Origin: an uncultured Veillonellaceae bacterium | Lineage (GTDB): Bacteria > Bacillota > Negativicutes > Selenomonadales > Selenomonadaceae | DNA length: 37,324 bases | Assembly (NCBI GenBank): GCA_900314825.1 | Contig: OMWS01000026.1 | Span: forward strand, 1-37,324 | Direction: 5' to 3' | In this document: positions 24,188 to 32,236 of the stretch, piece after piece | How positions within the stretch are numbered: position 1 is the stretch's first letter | How the letters are laid out: the number at the start of each line of letters is the position of its first letter | Position numbers and translations under genes: made by a program | Notes under the pieces: generated by a model | Told to the model about the DNA's origin: nothing | The model's database searches: none | The model's input: the letters and a program-made list of their open reading frames with translations, nothing else

Positions 24188-24206
24188 ATCCGCGTCTTGC
24201 GCGGAT
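24188..24206 (-). promoter_or_regulatory. Stem-loop between GNAT and PF09820 genes
   Basis: A perfect 7-bp inverted repeat, ATCCGCG/CGCGGAT, with a 5-base loop starts 2 bases after the WecD-like gene's stop. No T-run follows, so it is more likely an attenuating or transcript-stabilising hairpin than a terminator. Confidence 0.4.
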
Positions 24207-24208
24207 AT

Positions 24209-24955
24209 TCATAAGTGCTTGATGAATACGTTCAGCAGTCGTGTCGTGATCTGCCCGTACGCCTGGTGGATCTGCACGACCCTCGGATTGTTCATCGACA
24301 CGCCGCCCTCGAGGACGCGCATGCCGTGGTCGAGCATTTCCTGATACGAGGCATAGTCGAGGAGCGAGCCGAACCCTTGGACGGCTTCGTCCGTGAAGAG
24401 TCCCGTGAGCAGCCCCTGCACGCGTCCGCGTTCTTTTTTCCGATTGATGAAAAAACCGATGGGCGCATCATTGTATGTCGCGAGATACAGCACCGTACCC
24501 CGCGCCACCTCGTCAAGAATCCAATTCGCGTATCGGAGATTCGCAATCTCGATGCCAAACTGCGGATCAAGCGCGATGCGGTCGGTCGTGAAGATGCCTT
24601 TTTTCACCTCGCGCACGACCATTTCCACATCTTCTGGCGTGGCCGCACGATACCCCACGCCTTCCACGAACGGTGCGAACTGCTTGAGCGCCTGCTCCGC
24701 CGCCTCGCGCGTCAGCCGGTTGATGGCCTGCACTTCGATGAGGTCATAGTCCTCATGCTGGAGGCGCAGTGAAATGTCGCTGTAGCGCGTATCGACCTTC
24801 ACGACGACATACATCGCATCGTGCGCACGGATTTCCCGCTCCAGTTCTGTACAAATCGCATCGAGCGATTTTTTCCGGTCGCTCTTTTCGATCGTGATTT
24901 CCACCGTCTTGCAACCGAGATTCCGCACTTCCCATTTCGCATCAACGATTTTCAT
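24209..24955 (-). CDS. WecD-like GNAT N-acetyltransferase (candidate dTDP-fucosamine acetyltransferase)
   Basis: This 248-residue protein has the two-part form of WecD. A short N-terminal region includes VEITIEKSDRKKSL and a segment ending DYDLIEVQAINRL. The GNAT domain includes TTDRIALDPQFGIEIANLRY followed by ANWILDEVARGTVLYLATYN and IGFFINRKK, then GLFTDEAVQGFGSLLDYAS and SMNNPRVVQIHQAYG with the acetyl-CoA-site Asn. The R...DP...YxxWI pattern matches WecD, which acetylates TDP-4-amino-4,6-dideoxygalactose. Since RffA, the enzyme making that amino sugar, is in the same island, the assignment is attractive but not proven. ATG 24955 follows GGGGG; a TTG at 24970 would add 5 residues. It is the first gene after a terminator, so it may begin a new transcription unit. 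Confidence 0.65.
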   Translation of the reverse strand: MKIVDAKWEVRNLGCKTVEITIEKSDRKKSLDAICTELEREIRAHDAMYVVVKVDTRYSDISLRLQHEDYDLIEVQAINRLTREAAEQALKQFAPFVEGVGYRAATPEDVEMVVREVKKGIFTTDRIALDPQFGIEIANLRYANWILDEVARGTVLYLATYNDAPIGFFINRKKERGRVQGLLTGLFTDEAVQGFGSLLDYASYQEMLDHGMRVLEGGVSMNNPRVVQIHQAYGQITTRLLNVFIKHL

Positions 24956-25001
24956 CGAAAGCCCCCACAATCGTTATATCCTGCAACTCACAACCATTTT
25001 T

Positions 25002-25007
25002 ATTTTA
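25002..25007 (-). promoter_or_regulatory. Possible -10 element upstream of the WecD-like gene
   Basis: On the minus strand a TAAAAT box lies in an AT-rich stretch between the terminator at 25056-25024 and the ATG at 24955, leaving a leader of about 40 bases. No good -35 is visible at the right spacing apart from the T-rich terminator tail. Weak support only. Confidence 0.3.
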
Positions 25008-25023
25008 TCACATCAACCACGAC

Positions 25024-25056
25024 AAAAAAAGAGAGCCCCGCGATTTCGTGGGACTC
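25024..25056 (-). terminator. Rho-independent terminator after the 803-residue fusion gene
   Basis: On the minus strand GAGTCCC pairs with GGGGCTC (one G-T pair) around a small loop, with a T-rich tail of seven T after TC. It lies about 105 bases past the stop at 25161 and separates the glycosyltransferase block from the genes below. The rest of 25057-25160 shows nothing recognisable. Confidence 0.75.
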
Positions 25057-25160
25057 CTGTTCATCCATCACCACACCAAATTTTTTTGCACTCATGCACG
25101 AATCCCAGCGATCTCATCCAAAAAGCGGCATGCCGCGCGCCGGCATCGCATCCGCTTCTT

Positions 25161-27572
25161 TCATTTCACTACGCATTGATAAATTTTTTCTCCGCACGCA
25201 GTTCCTTCGCTCGCCGTTTCCTCCGCCTCCTGGTCTCCCATCCACGAAGCGAACGTCGCGATGTCGCAGATCATGTTCTGCTCGCTCTGATAGAACGGCC
25301 TCTTGGAGGCGTATACCTTGCGATGCCTTGCCTGATAATCTGGCGCGTTCGGGATGCGGAAGCAGGACGCTTTCCCGGTCTCCGGATGGAAGATGAGGAG
25401 GCCGGCGCTGCGATTGGGCAGGAGGTAGATATTCCCGTCCCGGAAGCGCGGCGACGGAAAGCCGATCTTGTCCTTCGCCTCTTCCGGCGCGTAGCCGTCA
25501 TACCGCTGGAGCACTCCTGTCGTTTCGTCGACGGCGACGCAGCGGTCCGTCTCGAAGCGGAACGCCCAGAGCTTCCCGAGGCAGCAGATCATCGCGGCGC
25601 CATATGCCGACGGTTCGCCCAAGGCATCCGTCAGCATCTGCAGGATGCCGCGCTCCGGATGCCAGCAGAACAGGCGATCATGCGACGTGTAGCACCAGAG
25701 GCCCTGCGCCCCCGCCACCATCGCGAAAATTTTCTCTTCTGGTTCGAGTGCCACATGATGGATGGTATGTTGCTGCGTTTTTACGTCGAACGCCACGATG
25801 TCCTCCGTCTGCAGCACGGGAAAATAGATTGTGCCTTGGAACAAGTCGCCGCCTCCGACGCCGATTTTCCGTTCCCAGTGTGTGTCCGCGCTCCAGGCAT
25901 CGTAATACGTCGTCTGGTTCGTCGTGGTATCGAGCCGCAGGATGGCATTCGAATGGTACGGGATCAGCCAGAGTTCGTTTCCGACGCGGCGCGTCGTCTG
26001 GAAGATCGGGGTCATCTTCCGATACGGCTCCTCGATGGGGATCGTCTTCCATGTTTTCTCCAAAAGGTCGTACACACGGATGTCCCATGCGTTCGTCGGC
26101 AAAAAATACAGTTTCCCGTCCATCTCCATCAGCCCGTGGTACAGGAAACTGTCCGTCCAAGCGGAAAACATCTTCAGAACGCGCGTCGTCTTCGTCTTTT
26201 TGTCATAGCGGAACCAGCCGCTCGTCTTCCATCCGGGGAAATACAGGACATCGTCTTTCGGCAGCACCGCGATGAAATCAAGGTCAGGAGGGACGGAGGG
26301 TTCTTCCCTCCGCTCCCAAGGCTCATACGATTGGAAAATGATCGGCTTCCCCGTCGCCTCATACAGCTGCACGAGGCTGCTGCCGTCGCCGTAGTAGGCG
26401 TCCGTACAGGCAATCGCACGGTCGAGGTCGCTCGTGTCGTCATAAATCCCCCATCTAGCAGTCTTGTAGTCTTGCACAAGCTGCTGATATTCTGCGTACC
26501 TCTCCGGATGCATGGATTCGAACGTCGCGGCGAGGAGGGGGTGGGGGCGCCACCAGAGGGCGACGTCCTTGCGGGCGCGGAACGCCCTGAAGACGCTCCG
26601 GATTTTCTCACAGAAGACGTCGGCGTTCCGCAGCATGGCCGTGAGGCCCGTATTGTAGAGCACGACCTTTTTCCCCTCTACGATGCGCTGCCAATCCGGT
26701 GGCAAATGGTAGTCCGATCGCTTCGCGCTGCGCACTTTGTCAAACTTCGGCGAGCCGAGCGCGAGGAACTTGCCTTTTGGCGGATGGCCGCCTGGATAAT
26801 ATTTCTCGTACTGCTCCTTGATGTTCTCGTCTTGCACGATGACGTGATCGGCGTTCACGACGCCCGGCACCTGGCAGAAATGTTCCTGGACGGTCTTCCC
26901 TGTCACGAAATACGGCACGTAGACGAGGTCTTCCGTATAATGCTTCAGCCGGTCGGAATAATATTTCATGTCCACGGACGTCACGACGTTGTGATCATCA
27001 TAAGGGTTGTGGATGAAAATCGCATCGGGATGGAGCTCCGCGAGATCGACCGTCTCATGATGGACGACGGGCACGTACTTCGGGAACTGGTCGATCTCAT
27101 AGTGCCAGCGCGCGGCCGTGCCGTCGGGATTGCGGTCGGCGTACGGGATCGGGATGACCATGGCCTGGCAATGCTCGCGGTCGCGGTCGGCCGCCATCCA
27201 GATGCTCTCGAGGCTGTCCCACATCGCGGCCTTGTACGGCAGGAAGACGATGAGCTTCTTCGTCCGCGCGGCCTGCACCTTCCCCATCAGGTACTGCACG
27301 AGCCCGCCGAGGAGCTCCGCCGTCTCCTGCATCACGCCCGCTTCCGGCACTTGCGGCAGCGCATCGAGCGCCTGCTCGATGCCGATGAAAATACCATCGT
27401 ACGCCTCTCGTTCCCGCTGCGTCAGTCCTTCGTCCGCGACATGATGCAGCATCGCGATCTGCTGCCGGATGTCCGTGAAGAGCCGCCGCTCGCCCCGCGC
27501 CCCCGCTCGCCGTACCTTGCGGCGGATCTCATCGAGGATGGCGAGCATCTTGTTCTTTGTTTTGAGTCGCAT
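25161..27572 (-). CDS. CDP-glycerol glycerophosphotransferase-like domain fused to beta-propeller
   Basis: This 803-residue protein has two halves. Residues about 100-415 have a GT-B-like layout resembling CDP-glycerol glycerophosphotransferases: LIVFLPYKAAMWDSLESIWM, VPYFVTGK, ADHVIVQDENIKEQYEKYYP, ALGSPKFDKV, VVLYNTGLTAML, WWRPHPLL and AYYGDGSSLVQLYEATGKPI. Those contain the typical His-Pro and GDGSS phosphate-binding elements. From about 430 to 770, repeated units such as GKLYFLPTNAWDIRVYDLLE, NELWLIPYHSNAILRLDTTT, GTIYFPVLQTEDIVAFDVKT and GNIYLLPNRSAGLLIFHPET form a beta-propeller. The first part could add glycerol phosphate or another phospho-unit to the glycan, and the second may bind sugar or protein. 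No signal peptide or membrane segment is evident. GAGG precedes the ATG. Confidence 0.75.
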   Translation of the reverse strand: MRLKTKNKMLAILDEIRRKVRRAGARGERRLFTDIRQQIAMLHHVADEGLTQREREAYDGIFIGIEQALDALPQVPEAGVMQETAELLGGLVQYLMGKVQAARTKKLIVFLPYKAAMWDSLESIWMAADRDREHCQAMVIPIPYADRNPDGTAARWHYEIDQFPKYVPVVHHETVDLAELHPDAIFIHNPYDDHNVVTSVDMKYYSDRLKHYTEDLVYVPYFVTGKTVQEHFCQVPGVVNADHVIVQDENIKEQYEKYYPGGHPPKGKFLALGSPKFDKVRSAKRSDYHLPPDWQRIVEGKKVVLYNTGLTAMLRNADVFCEKIRSVFRAFRARKDVALWWRPHPLLAATFESMHPERYAEYQQLVQDYKTARWGIYDDTSDLDRAIACTDAYYGDGSSLVQLYEATGKPIIFQSYEPWERREEPSVPPDLDFIAVLPKDDVLYFPGWKTSGWFRYDKKTKTTRVLKMFSAWTDSFLYHGLMEMDGKLYFLPTNAWDIRVYDLLEKTWKTIPIEEPYRKMTPIFQTTRRVGNELWLIPYHSNAILRLDTTTNQTTYYDAWSADTHWERKIGVGGGDLFQGTIYFPVLQTEDIVAFDVKTQQHTIHHVALEPEEKIFAMVAGAQGLWCYTSHDRLFCWHPERGILQMLTDALGEPSAYGAAMICCLGKLWAFRFETDRCVAVDETTGVLQRYDGYAPEEAKDKIGFPSPRFRDGNIYLLPNRSAGLLIFHPETGKASCFRIPNAPDYQARHRKVYASKRPFYQSEQNMICDIATFASWMGDQEAEETASEGTACGEKIYQCVVK

Positions 27573-27588
27573 GTATGGTTGCCTCGTT

Positions 27589-29136
27589 TCAAGAAAAATC
27601 CAAGGGAACGGCCGCCCGCATCACGCCGATGACAGCATCGGGCAAAAGCATCTGCCAAGCGCGCGCTTCGTCGAACGCGCCGTCCGCAAAGCATGCAGCG
27701 AGCCAGCCGGCCTGCTCCATCGTCTCCCGGCGGAACAGCGCGGCCGCGAGGCCGCCGGCGAGCGGCTTCCCGGCAGCGCGGAGCGCAGCGGCGATGTCGC
27801 CTCCGTCGGCGTTCTGGAACGGCTCCGTCATCGGGAGCTCGATGGCATCAGAATCAACGGGGGCGCTTGCCTGGCGCAGCACAAACGTCAGCGCCGGGTC
27901 GCCTTCAAGCGCACAAACGAGTTTCACAAGATCGCCGCTCGGAAGTTCATCCCCTGGCAGCAGCCATTGAACGTCGTCGCCATGCGCGCTGGCTGCGAGG
28001 TCGGCGAAGCGCTCGGCCGGCGTCTCGCCCTCGAGCACGATGAGCGCCAGATCCGTCTCCTGCGCGGCGAGGAACGCCGGCAGCCCTTTGGCAAAGGCGT
28101 CATCCGCAAGCGGCAGCACGAGGAGCTCGGCGTGCGGATACCCTTCTGCGAAAATTGAAGCGAGCGATGTTTGGAATGCTGCCGCGTCGCCGAGATACGG
28201 CAAGATGATGGAAACGACGCGGCCGAGGCGCAGGCATTCGCTCTCGCTGTACGATTCCGCGAGGTTTTCCGCGGCGAGGAGCACGCGGCGCAAGAGGTTT
28301 TCATGCTGCGGCTGGTAGTAGCGCTGCATCGTCCCCGCCCCGTCGCCGAGCGGCGGCAGGAGGATCATCCTGTCGCTGTCTGCCAAGGGCTCGATGCGCT
28401 TTCCTGCCAGCAGGCGCTCGAACGCCTGCCGCCAATGGTTCGCCTTCGTCGTCTGGCGCGAATACTTCGCGACATTCGCGAGCCAGCCCGTCGCTGCTTT
28501 CGCAGCAGCCTGCTCAGCGCTCCGCCAAGGGAAATGCGCGAGGAACGCGCCGCCGAGCTTCTGCGGCACGAGGCGCGATATGCCTTGCTTTGTCTCGATG
28601 ATCGCATGATGATTGCCCTGCGCGATGCGGCAATGCGTCGTCTCGAACGCCGTACGCCCGATCACGATCTTTTGCAGCACGTCCGGTGCGATGGCGCGCA
28701 GTGTGGGGCGTGCGGGCAGCAGCCGATCCCGTTCCTCGGCAGGATGAATGAAGCAGCAACGCACCCATGGCCACGCATAGACCTTGTCTACTGCGAGCCG
28801 TTGCAGATCTGCGCGGACATCCGAAAGCGTGCGCCCTTCCTCCGGCCAGAGGAATTCATCCGCGTCAAGCGGCAGCACAAGGTCTGCGCCCTCGTCGAAC
28901 ACCGTCGCCATGAGCTCGGTCAGGAGCTCGGACTGCACCTGCGCGACGCCATCGTAGCGCAGCACCGTGAGCGGCAGGCCCTCGTCCACGAGCGCGGCGA
29001 GGATCTCGGACGTGCCATCGATGCTCGCATGGTCGATGATGCAGATAGCATCCGCGACGGCCGCATGGTGGCGCACGAAACTCTCGATGACGTCCGCTTC
29101 ATCGCGTACCATCGAGAGTACGGCGATCTTATTCAT
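27589..29136 (-). CDS. Family-2-like glycosyltransferase with second degenerate GT2-like domain
   Basis: Residues 1-250 of this 515-residue protein form a Glyco_tranf_2_4-type GT-A domain: MNKIAVLSMVRDEADVIESF, IIDHASIDGTSEIL and the metal-binding VLPLDADEFLWPEE (DxD at 91-93). HCRIAQGNHHAI and AFLAHFPWRS follow, as in other members. From about residue 315, VVSIILPYLGDAAAFQTSLA and HAELLVLPLADD suggest a second GT2-like fold whose DxD is not clear, so it may be non-catalytic. ATG 29136 is preceded by GGAGG at 9 bases; a longer frame to 29163 would overlap the previous gene. It lies 4 bases after the GT4-like gene's stop. The acceptor and donor are unknown. Confidence 0.8.
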   Translation of the reverse strand: MNKIAVLSMVRDEADVIESFVRHHAAVADAICIIDHASIDGTSEILAALVDEGLPLTVLRYDGVAQVQSELLTELMATVFDEGADLVLPLDADEFLWPEEGRTLSDVRADLQRLAVDKVYAWPWVRCCFIHPAEERDRLLPARPTLRAIAPDVLQKIVIGRTAFETTHCRIAQGNHHAIIETKQGISRLVPQKLGGAFLAHFPWRSAEQAAAKAATGWLANVAKYSRQTTKANHWRQAFERLLAGKRIEPLADSDRMILLPPLGDGAGTMQRYYQPQHENLLRRVLLAAENLAESYSESECLRLGRVVSIILPYLGDAAAFQTSLASIFAEGYPHAELLVLPLADDAFAKGLPAFLAAQETDLALIVLEGETPAERFADLAASAHGDDVQWLLPGDELPSGDLVKLVCALEGDPALTFVLRQASAPVDSDAIELPMTEPFQNADGGDIAAALRAAGKPLAGGLAAALFRRETMEQAGWLAACFADGAFDEARAWQMLLPDAVIGVMRAAVPLDFS

Positions 29137-29140
29137 GCCT

Positions 29141-30277
29141 TCATTCCTCCCTGCCATTGACAAAATGCACGGTTTTTTCCGCCCGCCGGATGATGTCGCG
29201 CCGCCCTTTGGGCGTCACAAGGCCGCGCAGCCACGCAGCGAGCGCCGCCTCGCCCGCTTCCCGCGTGTCCTGCGGCAGTACCCATCCCGCGCCCGTCTGC
29301 TGCACGCGCACGGCCTGCGCGCCGAGATTCATCGTCAGCACGGGATACCCCGCGAGCATCGCCTCGCTCGCCGTATAGCAGTACGTCTCGGGGCACGCGC
29401 TCGGGCAGAGCACGACAGCGACACGCTGCTCCGCAAGAAGATGCGCGAGGTTTTCCCGCTCATAAGGTCCTGTATAAAAGATGCCCGGCTGGCGGCGCTT
29501 CGCGGCCTCGCCGACGGCGATCAAGCGCACGGGCAGATGTTCGCGTTCCGCGACATCCCGCAGATACAGCAACCATGTCTCGCCTTTGATCTCCCAGATG
29601 GCGCCGACCATCGCCAGCGTCAGCGGACGTTCTTCGGCAAAAGCCGCCTGGAACGTGCGCGAGACAGGAAACGCGATGCGGTGCGTCCGCACGGTGATGG
29701 CGACGTCGGGATAGACGGCCTGCACGATGCCCGCTGCGTAATGCGTCGGCGCAAGCACGCGCGCCGCGCCCGCGAGGATCGCGTGCATCGCCGCACGATA
29801 GCGCGCAAGCGTCCACGCACCCAAGCCGATGAGGTCAAATGCCTCCCGGCAAGCAGGCGTCCATTCCGCCGCGCCGCACGACCGCGCCTGGCAGTCAAGC
29901 GAGAAATTCGCGCAGACGGTGATGTAATCATGCACGAACACCGTGTACGGCACGCCGAGCGCGGCAAACGCCGCCGCCACCTCGTCGGGGTCGAAGCCGA
30001 GCAGATGATTGACGAAGATCTCCGTCACGCCGATCTGCCGCGCATACGCGACGAGGGTGTCCCGCGTGCAAGGAATCTCGATGCACCTCGCGTCATCACG
30101 CCCATCGTACAGCAACCAGGACGTGGCCGGGAATTTCGCCGGCGGCATCGGCTGGAGCACCCAGACCTCCTCTGCGTCCGCGAAGGCCTCCTGCGCGTAA
30201 TCATCGAGGAACGCGCGCGCCCCGCCGCCGAGCGACAGCGTGAGGCAGAGCACGCGGCGCGGCCGCTGCACATCCAT
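29141..30277 (-). CDS. GT4-like glycosyltransferase (GT-B fold)
   Basis: This 378-residue GT-B enzyme has an N-terminal Rossmann domain with RVLCLTLSLGGGARAFLDD and EIFVNHLLGFDPDEV, and VPYTVFVHDYITVCANF, whose HD(Y/F) pattern is common in this group of family-4 enzymes. The C-terminal donor domain has LTLAMVGAIWEIKGETWLLY, GIFYTGPYERENLAHLLAEQ and the nucleotide-sugar site VVLCPSACPETYCYTASEAM, where PETYCYTASEAM is the ExxxxxxSEA motif. It should transfer a sugar from a nucleotide donor to a glycan in the cytosol. AAGGGAATCGG precedes the ATG. The gap to the next gene is 4 bases. Confidence 0.85.
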   Translation of the reverse strand: MDVQRPRRVLCLTLSLGGGARAFLDDYAQEAFADAEEVWVLQPMPPAKFPATSWLLYDGRDDARCIEIPCTRDTLVAYARQIGVTEIFVNHLLGFDPDEVAAAFAALGVPYTVFVHDYITVCANFSLDCQARSCGAAEWTPACREAFDLIGLGAWTLARYRAAMHAILAGAARVLAPTHYAAGIVQAVYPDVAITVRTHRIAFPVSRTFQAAFAEERPLTLAMVGAIWEIKGETWLLYLRDVAEREHLPVRLIAVGEAAKRRQPGIFYTGPYERENLAHLLAEQRVAVVLCPSACPETYCYTASEAMLAGYPVLTMNLGAQAVRVQQTGAGWVLPQDTREAGEAALAAWLRGLVTPKGRRDIIRRAEKTVHFVNGREE

Positions 30278-30294
30278 CCGATTCCCTTCTTCCT

Positions 30295-31221
30295 TCAGAT
30301 CTGCCCGATGAGCTGCGCGCCATACGCTTCGGGGATGCGCTGCGGCGCGGCATCGCGGATCGCGGAAAACGCGCGCAAGAGAAACGCGCCATCACACCAT
30401 GGCGTCATGGAAAAATACTCATAAAACAGCTGGTCATACACATCGTCCGGGCGGAACATGCCGAGGCTCTTCGCATCGAAATGATACACGCCCGCCGGCA
30501 GGTCCCAGAGACCTTGCATCTGCCGCGCTGGCACGAGCATATGCGCCCAGGACGGCAAGGGCGCGTAGGCCTGGCTGAAAAAATAGTTCAGCACATCCTG
30601 GTCGAAATACTTTTCGCGCACATGCGACGCAACAAGATCCAAGAATTTCTGCGTGAGCTCCACACCATCCCGCCCGCCGCGCATCTGGTCCATGTCCATG
30701 AGCAGCACGCCGGAATTGAAATACCGGTCGGGATCGACGACGCCGCTCATCGATGAGATCAGCCGCAGCTTCTGGCCGGATATTTGCGCTTCTGAGGCAG
30801 CCGCGACACCATTTTCCCCGACTGCGAACTCTGCGAAGCGACAGACATCGCACGTCACGACGGTATCCGCATCAAGATACAGGAAGCGCCCCTGCGCGAA
30901 GAGTTCGGGCAAGAACAACCGATAAAACGCGGCCACCGTGTACCGCGCTCGCACGAGATCCGGCCGTACCAGCCGGAGCCGCCGCAGCGGGCGCGCAAAC
31001 ATATCGTCCATTTCATGGAACACGATCTGCTGTCCGTAGTCCTCTGCGACCGCCTGGAGGCGCGCCCGGTTTTCCTCCGAGACCGAGCGGTCGAGCAGGA
31101 TATGGACGCAGACGGAGCCTGACGCATGCTCGAGCACCGAGAGGAGCGACGTGCCGAGGAATTTCGTGAAATGCCCGCCCGCGTCATGCAGCGCGTAGCA
31201 GATGTGCATCGTCTCGCCCAT
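30295..31221 (-). CDS. Family 8 glycosyltransferase (LgtC/GspA-like)
   Basis: This 308-residue GT-A enzyme has the family-8 markers: MHICYALHDAGGHFTKFLGT at the N-terminus, AAFYRLFLPELF, the metal-binding RFLYLDADTVV (DxD at 117-119), DRYFNSGVLLMDM, KYFDQDVLNYFF and GVYHFDAKS with the third metal-binding His. It transfers a hexose, usually glucose or galactose, from a UDP-sugar with retention. GGGGTGAATC precedes the ATG, which lies 3 bases after the TPR gene's stop. The role is glycan chain extension within the island; the acceptor cannot be told. Confidence 0.88.
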   Translation of the reverse strand: MGETMHICYALHDAGGHFTKFLGTSLLSVLEHASGSVCVHILLDRSVSEENRARLQAVAEDYGQQIVFHEMDDMFARPLRRLRLVRPDLVRARYTVAAFYRLFLPELFAQGRFLYLDADTVVTCDVCRFAEFAVGENGVAAASEAQISGQKLRLISSMSGVVDPDRYFNSGVLLMDMDQMRGGRDGVELTQKFLDLVASHVREKYFDQDVLNYFFSQAYAPLPSWAHMLVPARQMQGLWDLPAGVYHFDAKSLGMFRPDDVYDQLFYEYFSMTPWCDGAFLLRAFSAIRDAAPQRIPEAYGAQLIGQI

Positions 31222-31224
31222 GAT

Positions 31225-32187
31225 TCACCCCTGCGCTACGGGCTGGCGCAGATGCGCAAGCAGCAAGAAATCCGTCTCGGGGAGCTTCGCCGCGACGGCG
31301 AGCGCCTTGTCCTGCGCGCCCATGGCATGGAGGAGCACGGCGAGATTGCGGATCGTCCCCGCATCCGTGCCGTCGATCTCGAGCGCGGCCCGCAGATAGC
31401 TTTCCGCATCCTCGAGCGCGTCCGCGACGAAGCTCGCGCCGGCGAATGCATTCAGCACGCGCACTTTTTCGAGCAACGAAAGATTGTTCGCGAGGATTTC
31501 ATTGATCTTGTCCTGCACATCCGGCAGTTCTTCCGTCGCTTCCGCAACGTCTTCCACGCCGGCAGGCGCTTCCGCTTCCGGCGCCGGCGCTGCGGGCGCA
31601 GTCGGCTGCGTTGCCGGTGCGCTCACAGGTGCCGCGACTGGCGTTTCCGGCTCTGGTGCCGTCTGCTTCAGCGCAGGCGCGGGCTCCGCGTCCTCCTCGA
31701 TACCGAGGAACGCGGCGACGTGCGGGAAGTCCTCCTGCAGGCGGTCGCCTTCGTTGCGGCCATAATATTCGAGGATGTCCTCGACATCCTCGCGCTGCTG
31801 CTGCGTCAGCTTGCCCTCGTAATGCTCGATCACGAAGTCGAAGATCGCGAGGCCGTCATCCGCGCGGTCTTCGAGGATGCAGACGCGCGCGAGCAAGATG
31901 CGCGCCGCGATGTGGTTCGGATCAAAAGAGAGCACGTTTTGCACCATCGATGCCGCGCGGATGTAATCGCCCGTCATGAAGTAGCTGTACGCGCCCATGT
32001 ACAGCGACTCCGCGTCGTGCCCGCCCGCCTGCACGAGCTCCGCGAGCGCATTGAGCGTCTCGGCGTATTCGCCGGCCTCGAAGTGCTGCCGCACGACGGC
32101 GGCCTTGCCTCCGAGCACCTGTTTCGCCTGTTCTTGTTTCCGCTGTTCCTGCCGCTTTAGAAAGCGCCGGCTTGCCTTTCCCATCAT
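31225..32187 (-). CDS. TPR-repeat protein with Pro/Ala/Glu-rich linker
   Basis: This 320-residue protein starts MMGKASRRFLKRQEQRKQEQ, a basic helical segment. Tetratricopeptide-like pairs follow: QHFEAGEYAETLNALAELV, GAYSYFMTGDYIRAASMVQ and LLARVCILEDRADDGLAIFD. A low-complexity stretch rich in Pro, Ala and Glu (about residues 170-220) is followed by further TPR-like helices ending in ESYLRAALEIDGTDAGTIRN. There is no signal peptide or catalytic motif. ATG 32187 follows AAGGGG; a longer frame to 32286 would overlap the OGT-like gene. It may be an adaptor presenting protein acceptors to the OGT-like transferases on either side, by analogy with the TPR arms of eukaryotic OGT. That role is inference. 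Confidence 0.75.
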   Translation of the reverse strand: MMGKASRRFLKRQEQRKQEQAKQVLGGKAAVVRQHFEAGEYAETLNALAELVQAGGHDAESLYMGAYSYFMTGDYIRAASMVQNVLSFDPNHIAARILLARVCILEDRADDGLAIFDFVIEHYEGKLTQQQREDVEDILEYYGRNEGDRLQEDFPHVAAFLGIEEDAEPAPALKQTAPEPETPVAAPVSAPATQPTAPAAPAPEAEAPAGVEDVAEATEELPDVQDKINEILANNLSLLEKVRVLNAFAGASFVADALEDAESYLRAALEIDGTDAGTIRNLAVLLHAMGAQDKALAVAAKLPETDFLLLAHLRQPVAQG

Positions 32188-32236
32188 GATTGCCCCTTTC
32201 AAACGTTTCTTGCTGATATTATACGACAACGCAGGC

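Noticed and set aside
26521..26548. G-rich plus-strand stretch (two runs of five G) as a possible quadruplex
   Set aside because: It codes conserved residues (RPHPLLAA) of the glycerophosphotransferase-like domain on the other strand, and two runs are too few.
24894..27632. Very long plus-strand open frame of 912 codons opposite the 803-residue fusion gene
   Set aside because: It is the antisense of a gene with clear domains on the minus strand, is rich in Arg/His/Pro/Val with no motifs, and arises from GC-biased third positions.
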